Shown here piece after piece: positions 49,204 to 61,555 of a stretch of 64,000 nt of DNA. The position numbers were made by a program, and so were the translations under genes. Position 1 is the first letter of the stretch; each line of letters begins with the position of its first letter. Source of the DNA: Rhizobium sp. Root483D2 (GTDB taxonomy: Bacteria > Pseudomonadota > Alphaproteobacteria > Rhizobiales > Rhizobiaceae); NCBI RefSeq assembly GCF_001426685.1, contig NZ_LMFB01000018.1, forward strand, positions 70,574-134,573, written 5' to 3'. A model generated the notes under the pieces. That model worked only from the letters and a program-made list of their open reading frames with translations, did no database searches and was not told the origin of the DNA.

Positions 49204-50934
49204 GTGCATCACGATATGGCATTGGTGGCAACTGTCGCAATCAGCTTCGTTCTCGCGGCGGCCTGCGGTTATTTTGCGGACCGGCTGCGCCTGCCGCCGT
49301 TGGTCGGATATCTGTTTGCCGGCATTCTGATGGGGCCTTTTACGCCAGGGTTTACAGCTGACACGGCGCTTGCCACCCAGCTTGCCGAGATCGGCGTCAT
49401 TCTTTTGATGTTCGGCGTGGGCCTGCATTTTTCCGCCGCAGATCTCATCGCCGTGCGTGGCGTGGCGATCCCCGGGGCCATCGGCCAGATCATCCTGGCA
49501 ACCCTTCTTGGCATTGGCCTGTGTACGCTCTGGGGCTGGGATCTCGGCGCGGGGCTGGTTTTCGGGCTCAGCGTTTCCGTGGCCAGCACCGTCGTTCTCT
49601 TGAAGGCGCTGGAGGAACGCAACCTGGTCAACTCGCCAAATGGACGGGTGGCGATCGGCTGGCTGATCGTCGAGGACCTGGCAATGGTTCTGGCGCTCGT
49701 TCTCCTGCCGATCGTTGCCGAAGTCTTGGGCGCTCAAGGATCTGCGCCGCATGCGGCGGAAGGTGCTGCAACGCCGGTTGCTCTGACGATCATGCTGACA
49801 TTGGTGAAGCTCGGCGCCTTCGCCGTCCTTGCCATTGTATTGGGACCAAGGATCGTTCCCTGGCTTTTGACGCTGGTTGCCCGCACGGGATCGCGCGAAC
49901 TGTTCACGCTCACCGTTCTTGCCATCGCGCTTGGCATCGCCTTCGGTTCGGCGATGCTGTTCGGCGTTTCATTTGCACTTGGCGCCTTTTTCGCCGGCGT
50001 CGTCATGAGCGAATCGCATCTCAGCCACAGGGCAGCCGCGGATTCTCTGCCGCTGCAAAATGCCTTTTCGGTCCTGTTCTTCGTCTCGGTGGGCATGCTG
50101 TTCAACCCGAAAATCCTGATCGAGCAGCCGCTGGCCGTTCTTGCCATCCTGGCGCTGATCACGCTTGGAAAATCGCTGATTGCCGCCGGTTTCGTGCTGA
50201 TGCTGCGCTATCCTCTGTCGATGGCGCTGACGGTGGCGGCGAGCCTTGCCCAGATCGGCGAATTCTCCTTCATCGTCGCGGGGCTTGGTGTTTCCCTGGG
50301 CCTCATGTCGCAGGAGGGCTACGACCTCATCCTTGCCGGTGCCATCCTGTCGATCACCCTCAATCCGCTGATCTTCTGGGCGGCGGCAAAGCTGAAGACG
50401 GCAATGGGTGGGGCTGCGCCGGTCTATGGCGCGCGGAAAATCAAACTCTTGACCCGTGACCTCGATATCATCAAGGCTCGCGTCGAGGAGAAGGAAAGCA
50501 AGCAGCAGCTGAAAAAACAGCAGCTGGTCCATACCTTCCCGCTGTTTTCCGAGGTCAACGAACATGCGCTGGAGGAGCTTCTGCTGTTGTTCCGTCCAGC
50601 CTCCGCCTCGCCCGGCGACAAGGTCATCCGGGTCGGCGAACGGGGCGATGCGATGTATTTCATCTCGTCCGGTGCCGCCGAGGTCCGCTTGCCGGGCAAT
50701 GCCATCCGTCTGGAGGCGGGGGCGTTTTTCGGCGAAATGGCATTGCTCAGCGGCGGATTGCGCACGGCCGATGTGATCGCCGTTGATTTCTGCCATTTCT
50801 TCAAACTCGACCGGCGGGATTTCAATATTTTCATGGCGCGGCATCCACGCCTGCGCGCCGCCGTCAGCGACATGGCCCGCGAACGCAAGAAGATGAACGT
50901 GCCCGGCATTGTCCAGGGCGGCGCGGCCGGCTGA
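49204..50934 (+). CDS. KefB/YbaL-type cation:proton antiporter with C-terminal cyclic-nucleotide-binding domain
   Basis: A 576-residue protein. The first ~395 residues form a CPA2-type antiporter with about 12-13 helices and the family segments YLFAGILMGPFTPGF, LLMFGVGLHFS and SVASTVVLLKALEE. Where KefB and YbaL carry a TrkA-N (RCK) domain, this protein has a charged linker (KEKESKQQLKK region) and a cNMP-binding domain (about 440-555) with FLGEMALLSGG-like FFGEMALLSGG and RTADVIAVD. Transport may thus respond to a cyclic nucleotide. The start is GTG 49204, which gives MHHDMALV, close to the MPHDTPLI start of YbaL. Confidence 0.87.
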   Translation: MHHDMALVATVAISFVLAAACGYFADRLRLPPLVGYLFAGILMGPFTPGFTADTALATQLAEIGVILLMFGVGLHFSAADLIAVRGVAIPGAIGQIILATLLGIGLCTLWGWDLGAGLVFGLSVSVASTVVLLKALEERNLVNSPNGRVAIGWLIVEDLAMVLALVLLPIVAEVLGAQGSAPHAAEGAATPVALTIMLTLVKLGAFAVLAIVLGPRIVPWLLTLVARTGSRELFTLTVLAIALGIAFGSAMLFGVSFALGAFFAGVVMSESHLSHRAAADSLPLQNAFSVLFFVSVGMLFNPKILIEQPLAVLAILALITLGKSLIAAGFVLMLRYPLSMALTVAASLAQIGEFSFIVAGLGVSLGLMSQEGYDLILAGAILSITLNPLIFWAAAKLKTAMGGAAPVYGARKIKLLTRDLDIIKARVEEKESKQQLKKQQLVHTFPLFSEVNEHALEELLLLFRPASASPGDKVIRVGERGDAMYFISSGAAEVRLPGNAIRLEAGAFFGEMALLSGGLRTADVIAVDFCHFFKLDRRDFNIFMARHPRLRAAVSDMARERKKMNVPGIVQGGAAG

Positions 50935-51111
50935 GGGGTAGGGCAAGAGATGACGTCACCGTTCATTCGCCCCGGTTCCGACATTTCCGCGTTTTGGCCC
51001 TTATGAGCAGCGGCAGCGCAATTTTCGGATGAAAAATCCCGGAAAATGGCAATAAGCCGTGGCGAAAAGTGATGTAGACTGCCGCAATCGCAGCAAATCC
51101 GGGAGATCGCC

Positions 51112-52395
51112 ATGACCGCTCCACATCCCTCCAAGACCCATATCGGCAATCACAAACTGCATCCGGAAACGCTGATGCTGAACTACGGCTACGATCCGGA
51201 GCTTTCCGAAGGCGCGGTCAAGCCACCGGTGTTTCTGACCTCCACCTTCGTCTTCAAGTCGGCCGAGGAGGGGCGCGATTTCTTCGATTTCGTGTCCGGC
51301 CGCCGTGAGCCGCCGGAGGGCACCGGCGCCGGGCTGGTCTATTCGCGGTTCAATCATCCCAATAGCGAGATCGTCGAAGACCGGCTTGCGGTTTATGAGC
51401 GCACGGAAAGCTGCGCGCTGTTTTCCTCCGGCATGTCGGCTATCGCAACGACGCTTCTGGCATTCGTGCGGCCGGGAGATGCCGTTCTGCATTCGCAGCC
51501 GCTTTACGGCGGAACGGAAACACTGCTCGCAAAGACGTTTCTCAACATGGGCGTCGCGGCAGTCGGGTTTGCCGACGGCGTCAACGAGGCGTCCGTGCAA
51601 TCGGCGGCCGAAGAGGCAATGGCGAAAGGCCGGGTGTCGATGATCCTGATCGAAACGCCGGCCAATCCCACCAACAGCCTTGTCGATGTCGCGATGATCC
51701 GCAGGATTGCCGATGCGATCGGTGCGAAGCAGGGGCATACGCCGATTGTCGCCTGCGACAATACCTTGCTTGGCCCGGTCTTCCAGCGGCCGATCGAGCA
51801 TGGCGCCGATATCTCGCTCTATTCGCTGACCAAATATGTCGGCGGTCATTCGGATCTGATCGCGGGGGCGGCTCTGGGCGCAAAATCGGTGATGAAGCAG
51901 GTCAAGGCGCTGCGCGGTGCGATCGGCACGCAGCTTGATCCGCATTCCTGCTGGATGCTTGGCCGGTCTCTGGAGACATTGTCGATCCGCATGGAGAAGG
52001 CCAACAGCAATGCGCTCGAAATTGCCAATTTCCTGCGCGATCATCCGAAGGTCGAGGGCATCCACTATCTGCCCTACCACGACCCGCAGTCGCCGCTTGG
52101 CAAGACCTATGCCGCGCAATGCACCGGCGCGGGATCGACGTTTTCGTTCGATATCGCCGGTGGCCAGCCGGCCTCCTTCAAGTTTCTGAACGCCCTGCAG
52201 ATCTTCAAGCTGGCAGTCAGTCTCGGGGGCACGGAATCGCTCGCCAGCCACCCGGCCACCATGACCCATTCCGGCGTGCCGCTGGACGTTCGCCAAAGGA
52301 TCGGTGTGCTAGAATCAACCATCCGGCTTTCGATCGGTATCGAACATCCCGACGATCTGATTGCCGACCTGACCATCGCGCTGGATGCAGCCTGA
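51112..52395 (+). CDS. Cystathionine gamma-synthase-family PLP enzyme
   Basis: A 427-residue trans-sulfuration enzyme. It has [47 protein letters not shown] and the PLP lysine in [11 protein letters not shown], all of the cystathionine gamma-synthase/methionine gamma-lyase group. The long insert [15 protein letters not shown] near the N-terminus marks the subgroup annotated simply as cystathionine gamma-synthase family; the exact reaction (gamma-lyase, O-acetylhomoserine sulfhydrylase or other) cannot be read. CGGGAGAT precedes the ATG. It stands alone. Confidence 0.88.
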   Translation: MTAPHPSKTHIGNHKLHPETLMLNYGYDPELSEGAVKPPVFLTSTFVFKSAEEGRDFFDFVSGRREPPEGTGAGLVYSRFNHPNSEIVEDRLAVYERTESCALFSSGMSAIATTLLAFVRPGDAVLHSQPLYGGTETLLAKTFLNMGVAAVGFADGVNEASVQSAAEEAMAKGRVSMILIETPANPTNSLVDVAMIRRIADAIGAKQGHTPIVACDNTLLGPVFQRPIEHGADISLYSLTKYVGGHSDLIAGAALGAKSVMKQVKALRGAIGTQLDPHSCWMLGRSLETLSIRMEKANSNALEIANFLRDHPKVEGIHYLPYHDPQSPLGKTYAAQCTGAGSTFSFDIAGGQPASFKFLNALQIFKLAVSLGGTESLASHPATMTHSGVPLDVRQRIGVLESTIRLSIGIEHPDDLIADLTIALDAA

Positions 52396-52431
52396 GTGGG
52401 CAACGATTTTTTTCTTAATTTTCGCTTTGTC

Positions 52432-52460
52432 TTGAAATGGTTACATTCCCTTGCCATATT
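52432..52460 (+). promoter_or_regulatory. Promoter of small-RNA candidate
   Basis: TTGAAA (52432-52437), exactly 17 bases, then CATATT (52455-52460). This resembles the rhizobial sigma-70 consensus. It predicts a start near 52467, with no ribosome-binding site or good frame directly after it. Confidence 0.6.
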
Positions 52461-52466
52461 GCACCC

Positions 52467-52558
52467 ATGGAATTCGTTTCCAGCGGTTGACCACGGATGT
52501 ACTGGCAATGGCTGTCGAGACGGGTCGGAGAGGTCGGGTTCTTACCCGGCCTTTTTCT
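52467..52558 (+). ncRNA. Candidate small RNA (possibly suhB/MmgR-like)
   Basis: The predicted ~90-nt transcript starts behind a good promoter, contains a small hairpin TGGAA-TTCGT-TTCCA (52468-52482), and ends in a strong terminator with a U-run. No conserved open frame is visible inside. Size, layout and intergenic position match trans-encoded small RNAs of rhizobia; the sequence may belong to the suhB/MmgR (alpha-r8) family, but I could not check this. Confidence 0.6.
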
Positions 52559-52560
52559 TT
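52532..52560 (+). terminator. Rho-independent terminator of small-RNA candidate
   Basis: GGTCGGG (52532-52538) pairs with CCCGGCC (52545-52551), with one G-U pair, around TTCTTA, followed by TTTTTCTTT. Confidence 0.8.
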
Positions 52561-52743
52561 GGGCGCGCTCCGGCGGTTCCCCCCGCGCGTTTCTTTTCAA
52601 ATTGCATTAACGTTGTCGTTTGTATCTCGCCTTTCGCTGAGATGGCCCTACTTGTCATGGCAGATGATCTGGACAGATACTCTAGATAAACCTTTGCCAT
52701 GGCCGTCCGGCCCGCTGGCCGATCCCCTCGACAGGAGAAACCC

Positions 52744-52908
52744 ATGCCCCTTAAATCTTTGATGGCCGTTGCAGCGCTGGCAATCCTGGCTCTTTCCGGA
52801 TGCGCAAGCACAGGCGGCACCAACACCACCTATGCCCAGTATCAGGGCTATAGCCCGGTGCCCGATTTCGGTGCGTCCGATCCGGGCGGTGTGCGGATCA
52901 ACTATTAA
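52744..52908 (+). CDS. Small lipoprotein
   Basis: A 54-residue lipoprotein precursor with a short basic N-terminus, a hydrophobic stretch and a perfect lipobox LSGC (Cys at residue 20). The mature 35 residues are polar, Gly/Tyr-rich, ending in GGVRINY. AGGAGA precedes ATG 52744. No family is recognised. Confidence 0.75.
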   Translation: MPLKSLMAVAALAILALSGCASTGGTNTTYAQYQGYSPVPDFGASDPGGVRINY

Positions 52909-52971
52909 GGTCCGATAGCGAGCGTTATTGCTGGGGATCTGCCTGCACCGCATTTTGATATCTGTGGTGCG

Positions 52972-53048
52972 TGGTGATCCCAGATGGATTCGAACCATCG
53001 GCCTCAGGATTAGGAATCCTGCGCTCTATCCTGCTGAGCTATGGGACC
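52972..53048 (-). tRNA. tRNA-Arg (anticodon CCT)
   Basis: On the minus strand the sequence folds as a full 77-base cloverleaf. The acceptor stem pairs GGTCCCA with TGGGATC; the anticodon loop reads TTCCTAA, giving anticodon CCT (codon AGG); the T-loop has GGTTCGAATCC; and CCA is encoded. AGG is a rare codon in GC-rich rhizobia. Confidence 0.95.
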
Positions 53049-53079
53049 AGCCGGAAGAACACTTACAAAAGGCGCAGCC

Positions 53080-53118
53080 GGAAGCCAAGTGTTTTCCGGG
53101 AAGCCAGGTGTTTTCCGG
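53080..53118. repeat. Two tandem 19-base repeats near the tRNA gene
   Basis: GGAAGCCAAGTGTTTTCCGG (53080-53099) is repeated as GGAAGCCAGGTGTTTTCCGG (53099-53118) with one mismatch and a period of 19. Each copy has GGAA/TTCC arms that could form a small hairpin. It lies upstream of the tRNA on its strand, in the gap before the ROK kinase gene. Confidence 0.6.
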
Positions 53119-53285
53119 CTCGCTTTTGATGCATTTCACCGAACAGGGTTTTCCGATGTGCGTGATGTCCGGCCGGGGCTGGCGCCGGAGGCTTTTCCGA
53201 TGTTAAGCAGTGTGCGGCGAAACGGGGAGGAGACCCGGCCGTAACGGCGCCGCTTTTAATGAAAACCCACAGAGTTTGATCCGGC

Positions 53286-54182
53286 ATGTTCATTGGAATT
53301 GATTGGGGCGGCACGAAAATGGAAGTCATCGCGCTCGATCGCGATGGCACAACACGGGCAAGGCACCGCATCGCCACGCCCACCAGCGGCTATGATGCCT
53401 GTGTCCGCGCCGTACAGGAGCTGGTCGCGGCTGCCGAGCAGACGGCGGGGGAAACTGGGACGATCGGCATCGGCATTCCCGGCAGTCCCAATCCGCGCAC
53501 CGGCATCGTGCGCAATTCCAATGCCGTGCTGTTGAATGGCCAGCCTCTCGGGCGCGATCTCGGGCAGGCGCTTGGCCGCGAGGTGCGCCTGGCCAATGAC
53601 GCCAATTGCTTGGCGATTTCGGAAGCGGTCGATGGCGCCGGCAAGGATGCGCACACGGTGTTCGGCGTCATCGTCGGCACCGGCCATGGCGGCGGGCTTG
53701 CAATCGGCAAGCATGTGCATGCCGGCTATCAGGGCATTGCCGCCGAAATCGGCCATTATCCGTTGCCCTGGATGACCAGGGATGAATATCCCGGCCATAA
53801 ATGCTGGTGCGGCAAACATGGCTGCCTGGACATGTATGCCTGCGGCACCGGGGTAGAGCTGGATTACCGGCTGACCACGGGCGTTGACCGGCGCGGCCGC
53901 GACATCATCGCCGACAAGCGCAATGGCGAGCCGGTGGCGGTTGCCGTCTATGAACGCTTTGTCGACCGGCTTGCCCGCAGCCTGGCGCTTTTGACCAATA
54001 TTATCGATCCGGATGTCTTCGTGCTGGGCGGCGGCATGTCGAATGTCGATGAGATCTACGATGAATTGCCCGACCTGATTGTCCAATATATCTTCGGCGA
54101 CAGTTTTGAGACGCCGATCCGCAAGGCGGTGCATGGGGATAGTTCCGGGGTGCGCGGGGCGGCCTGGCTCTGGAAAGATTAA
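53286..54182 (+). CDS. ROK-family sugar kinase (fructokinase-like)
   Basis: A 298-residue ROK kinase. It has the ATP-binding start IGIDWGGTKMEVIALD, the catalytic region LANDANCLAISEA, EIGHYPLPW, and the zinc motif CWCGKHGCLDMYACG. This pattern fits Mak-type fructokinase or N-acetylglucosamine kinase; the neighbouring AGE-family epimerase supports a hexose or aminosugar. The ribosome-binding site is weak. First gene of a three-gene operon. Confidence 0.87.
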   Translation: MFIGIDWGGTKMEVIALDRDGTTRARHRIATPTSGYDACVRAVQELVAAAEQTAGETGTIGIGIPGSPNPRTGIVRNSNAVLLNGQPLGRDLGQALGREVRLANDANCLAISEAVDGAGKDAHTVFGVIVGTGHGGGLAIGKHVHAGYQGIAAEIGHYPLPWMTRDEYPGHKCWCGKHGCLDMYACGTGVELDYRLTTGVDRRGRDIIADKRNGEPVAVAVYERFVDRLARSLALLTNIIDPDVFVLGGGMSNVDEIYDELPDLIVQYIFGDSFETPIRKAVHGDSSGVRGAAWLWKD

Positions 54183-54202
54183 GGGTAGAAGGGGAATGCG
54201 AA

Positions 54203-54697
54203 ATGAGTATTGACGCGGATCTGGAGCGGATTGCCCTTCAGGAAAAGGAGCTGCAATTCGACAGTTTCAGTCTGGAAACGGCCTGGGCGCTTGGATCGCT
54301 GCTGCGTGAAATGGCCGTGGAGCGCAAGCTGGGGGTCGTTATCGACGTGACGCTGTTTTCCATGCCGGTGTTTTATACGGCACTGGAAGGCTCGACGCCG
54401 GACAATCCGAACTGGGTGCGCCGCAAGCGCAACAGCGTTTTCCGCTTTTTGAAAAGCAGCTATGCCGTAGGCTTGTCGCTTGCGAAGCAGGAGACCACGC
54501 TGCAGGCGAAATTCGGCCTGCCGGACGCGGAATTCGCGCCGCATGGCGGCAGTTTCCCGATCGTTGTACGCGGCACCGGTTGCGTCGGCGCGGTCACTGT
54601 TTCGGGCTTGCCCCAGCGTGACGATCACATCATGGTGGTCGAAGCCCTTGCCACGCTGCTTGGCAAGGATATCGATGGGTTGAAACTCGGCGAATGA
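54203..54697 (+). CDS. UPF0303/HbpS-like haem-degrading-domain protein
   Basis: A 164-residue protein of the UPF0303 family, related to the HbpS haem-binding domain (GSFPIVVRGTGCVGAVTVSG). An AGAAGGGG site precedes the ATG 20 bases after the kinase gene. Its stop overlaps the start of the next gene by four bases. Members often neighbour sugar genes; the biochemical role is not established. Confidence 0.8.
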   Translation: MSIDADLERIALQEKELQFDSFSLETAWALGSLLREMAVERKLGVVIDVTLFSMPVFYTALEGSTPDNPNWVRRKRNSVFRFLKSSYAVGLSLAKQETTLQAKFGLPDAEFAPHGGSFPIVVRGTGCVGAVTVSGLPQRDDHIMVVEALATLLGKDIDGLKLGE

Positions 54698-55875
54698 GTG
54701 TGGACGGACAGATTTCAATGGATATTGCCGGGTTTTCCGAAAAACTGAACGATTGGCTTGCCGACAAGGCGCTGCCGCTCTGGCGCGACAAGGGCTTTGA
54801 CGGCGCCGGCGGCGGCTTTGTCGAGACGATCGACATGGCGGGGCAGCCGACGCGGGCCAACCGGCGCGCGCGCGTCCAGCCGCGTCAGGTCTATTGCTTT
54901 GCAGAGGCCGGACGGCGCGGATGGCCCGGCGATTGGCAGACGCCCGCGACCCATGGGCTTGCCTATTTCGACCGCGTCTACCTGCAGCCAAGCGGCTTTT
55001 ATGGCGCGCTGGCGGATGCGGATGGCAATCTTGTCGATCCATCCTTCGATCTCTACAATCAGGCCTTCGCCTTCTTGGCCTTTGCCTATCTGGCGCAGGT
55101 TTTCCCGAGCCGCAAGGCAGAGATGATCGAGCGCAGCAATGCGTTGCGCGCGCGGATTGAAGCCCATTGCAAACATCCGGTGGCGGGGTTCGAGGAGGAT
55201 AATCCGCCGCGACTGCCGCTTTGCTCCAATCCGCATATGCATCTGTTTGAGGCATGCCTTGCCAGCGAGACGGTCGAAGGCTTCGACACGGTGGCCTGGA
55301 CCAATCTGGCCGATGAAATCGCATTCCTCTGCATGGATCATTTCATCGACCGCGAAACCGGCGCCTTGCGCGAATTCTTCGATCAGGACTGGGCGCCGAT
55401 GCCTGGTGACAAGGGCCGCATCGTCGAGCCCGGCCATCAGTTCGAATGGGCCTGGCTTCTGCTGCGCTGGGCCGAGCGGCGCGGCAATGCCGACGGTCTG
55501 GTCAAGGCGCGGCGGTTGTTTGAAATCGGCGAGCAATATGGCATCGCCCAGCCGCGCGATGTCTCCGTCATGACGTTGCTGGATGATTTCTCGGTGGCGG
55601 ATCCGATTGCCCGGCTCTGGCCGCAGACGGAATGGCTGAAATCGGCCATCCGTTTTGCCGCGCTGACGCAGGGCGAGGAGCGCGAGCGCTACCTGCGATC
55701 TGCCGTACGCGCCGCAACCGCATTGCAGAGCTTCCTCGATACACCGGTCGAAGGCCTCTGGCGGGACAAGCAGCGGGCGGATGGGGTTTTCGTCGAAGAG
55801 CCGGCCCCGGCCAGCAGTTTCTACCATATCCTGTGCGCCATCTACGAATTGCACGATTGTCTGAAGCGATTGTAA
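54694..55875 (+). CDS. AGE-family epimerase/isomerase
   Basis: A 393-residue (alpha/alpha)6-barrel enzyme of the N-acylglucosamine 2-epimerase family. It has RVQPRQVYCFAEAGRRGW, LYNQAFAFLAFAYLAQ, NPHMHLFEACLA and GHQFEWAWLLLRWAE, whose histidines and glutamates line the active site. Rhizobial members are often annotated as mannose-6-phosphate isomerase or mannose isomerase. With the ROK kinase it could interconvert and phosphorylate a hexose. Translationally coupled to the UPF0303 gene. Confidence 0.86.
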   Translation: MSVDGQISMDIAGFSEKLNDWLADKALPLWRDKGFDGAGGGFVETIDMAGQPTRANRRARVQPRQVYCFAEAGRRGWPGDWQTPATHGLAYFDRVYLQPSGFYGALADADGNLVDPSFDLYNQAFAFLAFAYLAQVFPSRKAEMIERSNALRARIEAHCKHPVAGFEEDNPPRLPLCSNPHMHLFEACLASETVEGFDTVAWTNLADEIAFLCMDHFIDRETGALREFFDQDWAPMPGDKGRIVEPGHQFEWAWLLLRWAERRGNADGLVKARRLFEIGEQYGIAQPRDVSVMTLLDDFSVADPIARLWPQTEWLKSAIRFAALTQGEERERYLRSAVRAATALQSFLDTPVEGLWRDKQRADGVFVEEPAPASSFYHILCAIYELHDCLKRL

Positions 55876-55903
55876 GTCCAAGCAACGGCTAATGTTTTTC
55901 GTG

Positions 55904-55940
55904 CGGCCCGCTTCGAACAGAGGCGGGCCGTTCCGTTTTG
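55904..55940 (+). terminator. Hairpin terminator after AGE-family gene
   Basis: CGGCCCGC (55904-55911) pairs with GCGGGCCG (55923-55930), followed by TTCCGTTTTG. It separates the sugar operon from metH. Confidence 0.65.
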
Positions 55941-55967
55941 AAAAGCATCGATGGGCAAACTCATATA

Positions 55968-55996
55968 TTGACATAAAGATATCTTTATGTGATTGC
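55968..55996 (+). promoter_or_regulatory. metH promoter with 20-base palindromic operator
   Basis: ACATAAAGATATCTTTATGT (55971-55990) is a perfect 20-base palindrome. It overlaps the TTGACA -35 element (55968-55973) and fills the spacer before a weak -10 at 55991-55996. ArsR-type SahR regulators use palindromes with a GATATC core in front of methionine-cycle genes, so a SahR-like operator is likely. Confidence 0.6.
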
Positions 55997-56038
55997 TGAT
56001 TTGCAGTTTATTGTCGTTTTCAGAACGGGAGATTTCCC

Positions 56039-59812
<3,774 letters not shown>

Positions 59813-59884
59813 CGCCAGGCTTTCCGCTCTGTGCGGGGCGGTTTCGATTCGACCGCCGCCGCCCGCCATGGGCACAAATTCAGA

Positions 59885-61018
59885 TCATTGTCCCGCGATC
59901 ACCCGGCCCGCCAGCCTGAACGGGCTGGAAATCACGGATGCTGCGGCGTCGAAAACGAAGGCTCCGGTCTGTCTGGACGACACGCCATCGCGCTGTTCGA
60001 TGGAAACGAGCTGCGGGCCGATGGCGGCGAGATTGGCGTAGCGGTCATGGCCAAGCCTGTCGTCCGCCTTGACCGAGGTGATATCGATAACCTTGATGCC
60101 GTAGCGCGCAGCCGCGTCCTCAACGACGGGATCATCCACATCCAGCCTGCCGGCGCGCTGCCGTTCGCCGCCGAGAAAGCTGGAAATCCTCAACGCCTTG
60201 TCATCCTTGGACACAAACAGCGTCAGCGGTGTCTTTAGCGGCCCAATGACCGTCAGTTGCTTGCGGAAGACATCGGCATCGATATCGGGCGCAGCCAGGA
60301 TGACGACGAGCTTGTCCAGCACCTCGCCACGGCCCTCGAGTTTCAGCTGCCGCAGCGCTTCCATGATCAGGAAACCGCCCATGCTATGCCCGAACAGAAC
60401 GAATTTCTTCACCTTGGGCTGGCGCGACATCTCGGTGATGACGGCCACGAGGTCGTCGCGCGCAAACAAGGCCGCATCCCTGTCGGCCACATAGCCGGTC
60501 ACGGTGGCCTCTGACGGCCATGAAAACAGCACCGGTGTCGCCCCGGTCTTTGCGTCTGCGGCGATCTGCGCCAGTCGGAACAGGCCCTCCTGGTAGCTGT
60601 AATTATAGCCGTGAACAAACAGGCCAACCGAGCCGTCGGTGCCCGGCGTTCCCGCCAAGGCCAAAAATGCCGGCCGGTCGAGCGTGGTCCGCTTCGTCAC
60701 CACGAAGTCACGCTTGGCATTGGGCTTGCCTTTTGCCCATTCGATTTTCGATGGCTGATGGGTTGGCGGAATGGAGATCGAAAATTTCTCGAATGCCATC
60801 GACTGGGCACGGCCGCTTGCAAAGCCCTGCCCATCTTTGGTTCTGTCGGTCGCCGTCAAAAGCGTAATCTGCCGTTCGCCGCCCGCAGCACTTTCCGGCT
60901 GCAAGACAGCATCCGTCGGGCGCGAAGCGCAGGCCGCAAGCTGTAAAACAGCTGTCAACACGATCGCCATCCTGCACAGATGGGAACGGACGGGATGGGG
61001 GCCTTGAAAAGGGATCAT
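59885..61018 (-). CDS. Lipoprotein alpha/beta hydrolase (DUF900 family)
   Basis: A 377-residue hydrolase with a lipoprotein signal ending in the lipobox LAAC (Cys at residue 30 with this start). The fold is visible in LFVHGYNYSYQEGLFR, the nucleophile motif GHSMGG and LAAPDIDADVF. Its family (DUF900) occurs widely in rhizobia; the substrate is unknown. An ATG at 61048 with an AAGG site would add ten residues, so the start is uncertain. Confidence 0.8.
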   Translation of the reverse strand: MIPFQGPHPVRSHLCRMAIVLTAVLQLAACASRPTDAVLQPESAAGGERQITLLTATDRTKDGQGFASGRAQSMAFEKFSISIPPTHQPSKIEWAKGKPNAKRDFVVTKRTTLDRPAFLALAGTPGTDGSVGLFVHGYNYSYQEGLFRLAQIAADAKTGATPVLFSWPSEATVTGYVADRDAALFARDDLVAVITEMSRQPKVKKFVLFGHSMGGFLIMEALRQLKLEGRGEVLDKLVVILAAPDIDADVFRKQLTVIGPLKTPLTLFVSKDDKALRISSFLGGERQRAGRLDVDDPVVEDAAARYGIKVIDITSVKADDRLGHDRYANLAAIGPQLVSIEQRDGVSSRQTGAFVFDAAASVISSPFRLAGRVIAGQ

Positions 61019-61231
61019 TGATACGCGCCGGTTTGATTGCGAATGCATGAGGGCCTTGGTGACATATTTTTCCCGCCGGCAATAGATCGGCAGCCCGATG
61101 TTTGCCGCAGATGTTTGTCTTGAGGACACCAGACGGGTTGGGATACTGATCCGGCCGGTGCGGTTGTGGCACGAATCAGAGAATGCCCCCGATCTTCGAG
61201 GGTGGACTTGCGACCGCGGGGGCGGGAATTC

Positions 61232-61450
61232 ATGGCCGAAAATAAGCTCGACACGATCGCCCTTTTGAAAGCGATCGCCGATAGTCCAAAACGCGACAAT
61301 AGTGCCTATCACCAGGCGATGGCCGGCGTGCGCCAGGCGTTCGAGGATGCGGAAATCGCGCTGGGCGGTCCGGTCAAGGTGCGGACCAAAACCAAGGTGA
61401 AGCGCAATGGCGACTATAGCTTCAAGTTGACGTTCAAGCGGCCGGATTGA
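61232..61450 (+). CDS. Small conserved hypothetical protein
   Basis: A 72-residue basic protein, helical in its first half and with alternating Lys/hydrophobic residues in the second (VRTKTKVKRNGDYSFKLTF). A GGGGGCGGG stretch precedes the ATG at 61232. No signal peptide or known family. It could be a nucleic-acid-binding protein given its charge, which is only a guess. Confidence 0.55.
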   Translation: MAENKLDTIALLKAIADSPKRDNSAYHQAMAGVRQAFEDAEIALGGPVKVRTKTKVKRNGDYSFKLTFKRPD

Positions 61451-61555
61451 CGGCGGCTGCGGTTTCGTCTCTCGCAAGCGCATTGGCCGGATTTAAATTA
61501 TTTCACCGCGCATGGCACAAAATCACCGTTCAAACGTTTCCGCGAGGAAAGATAA

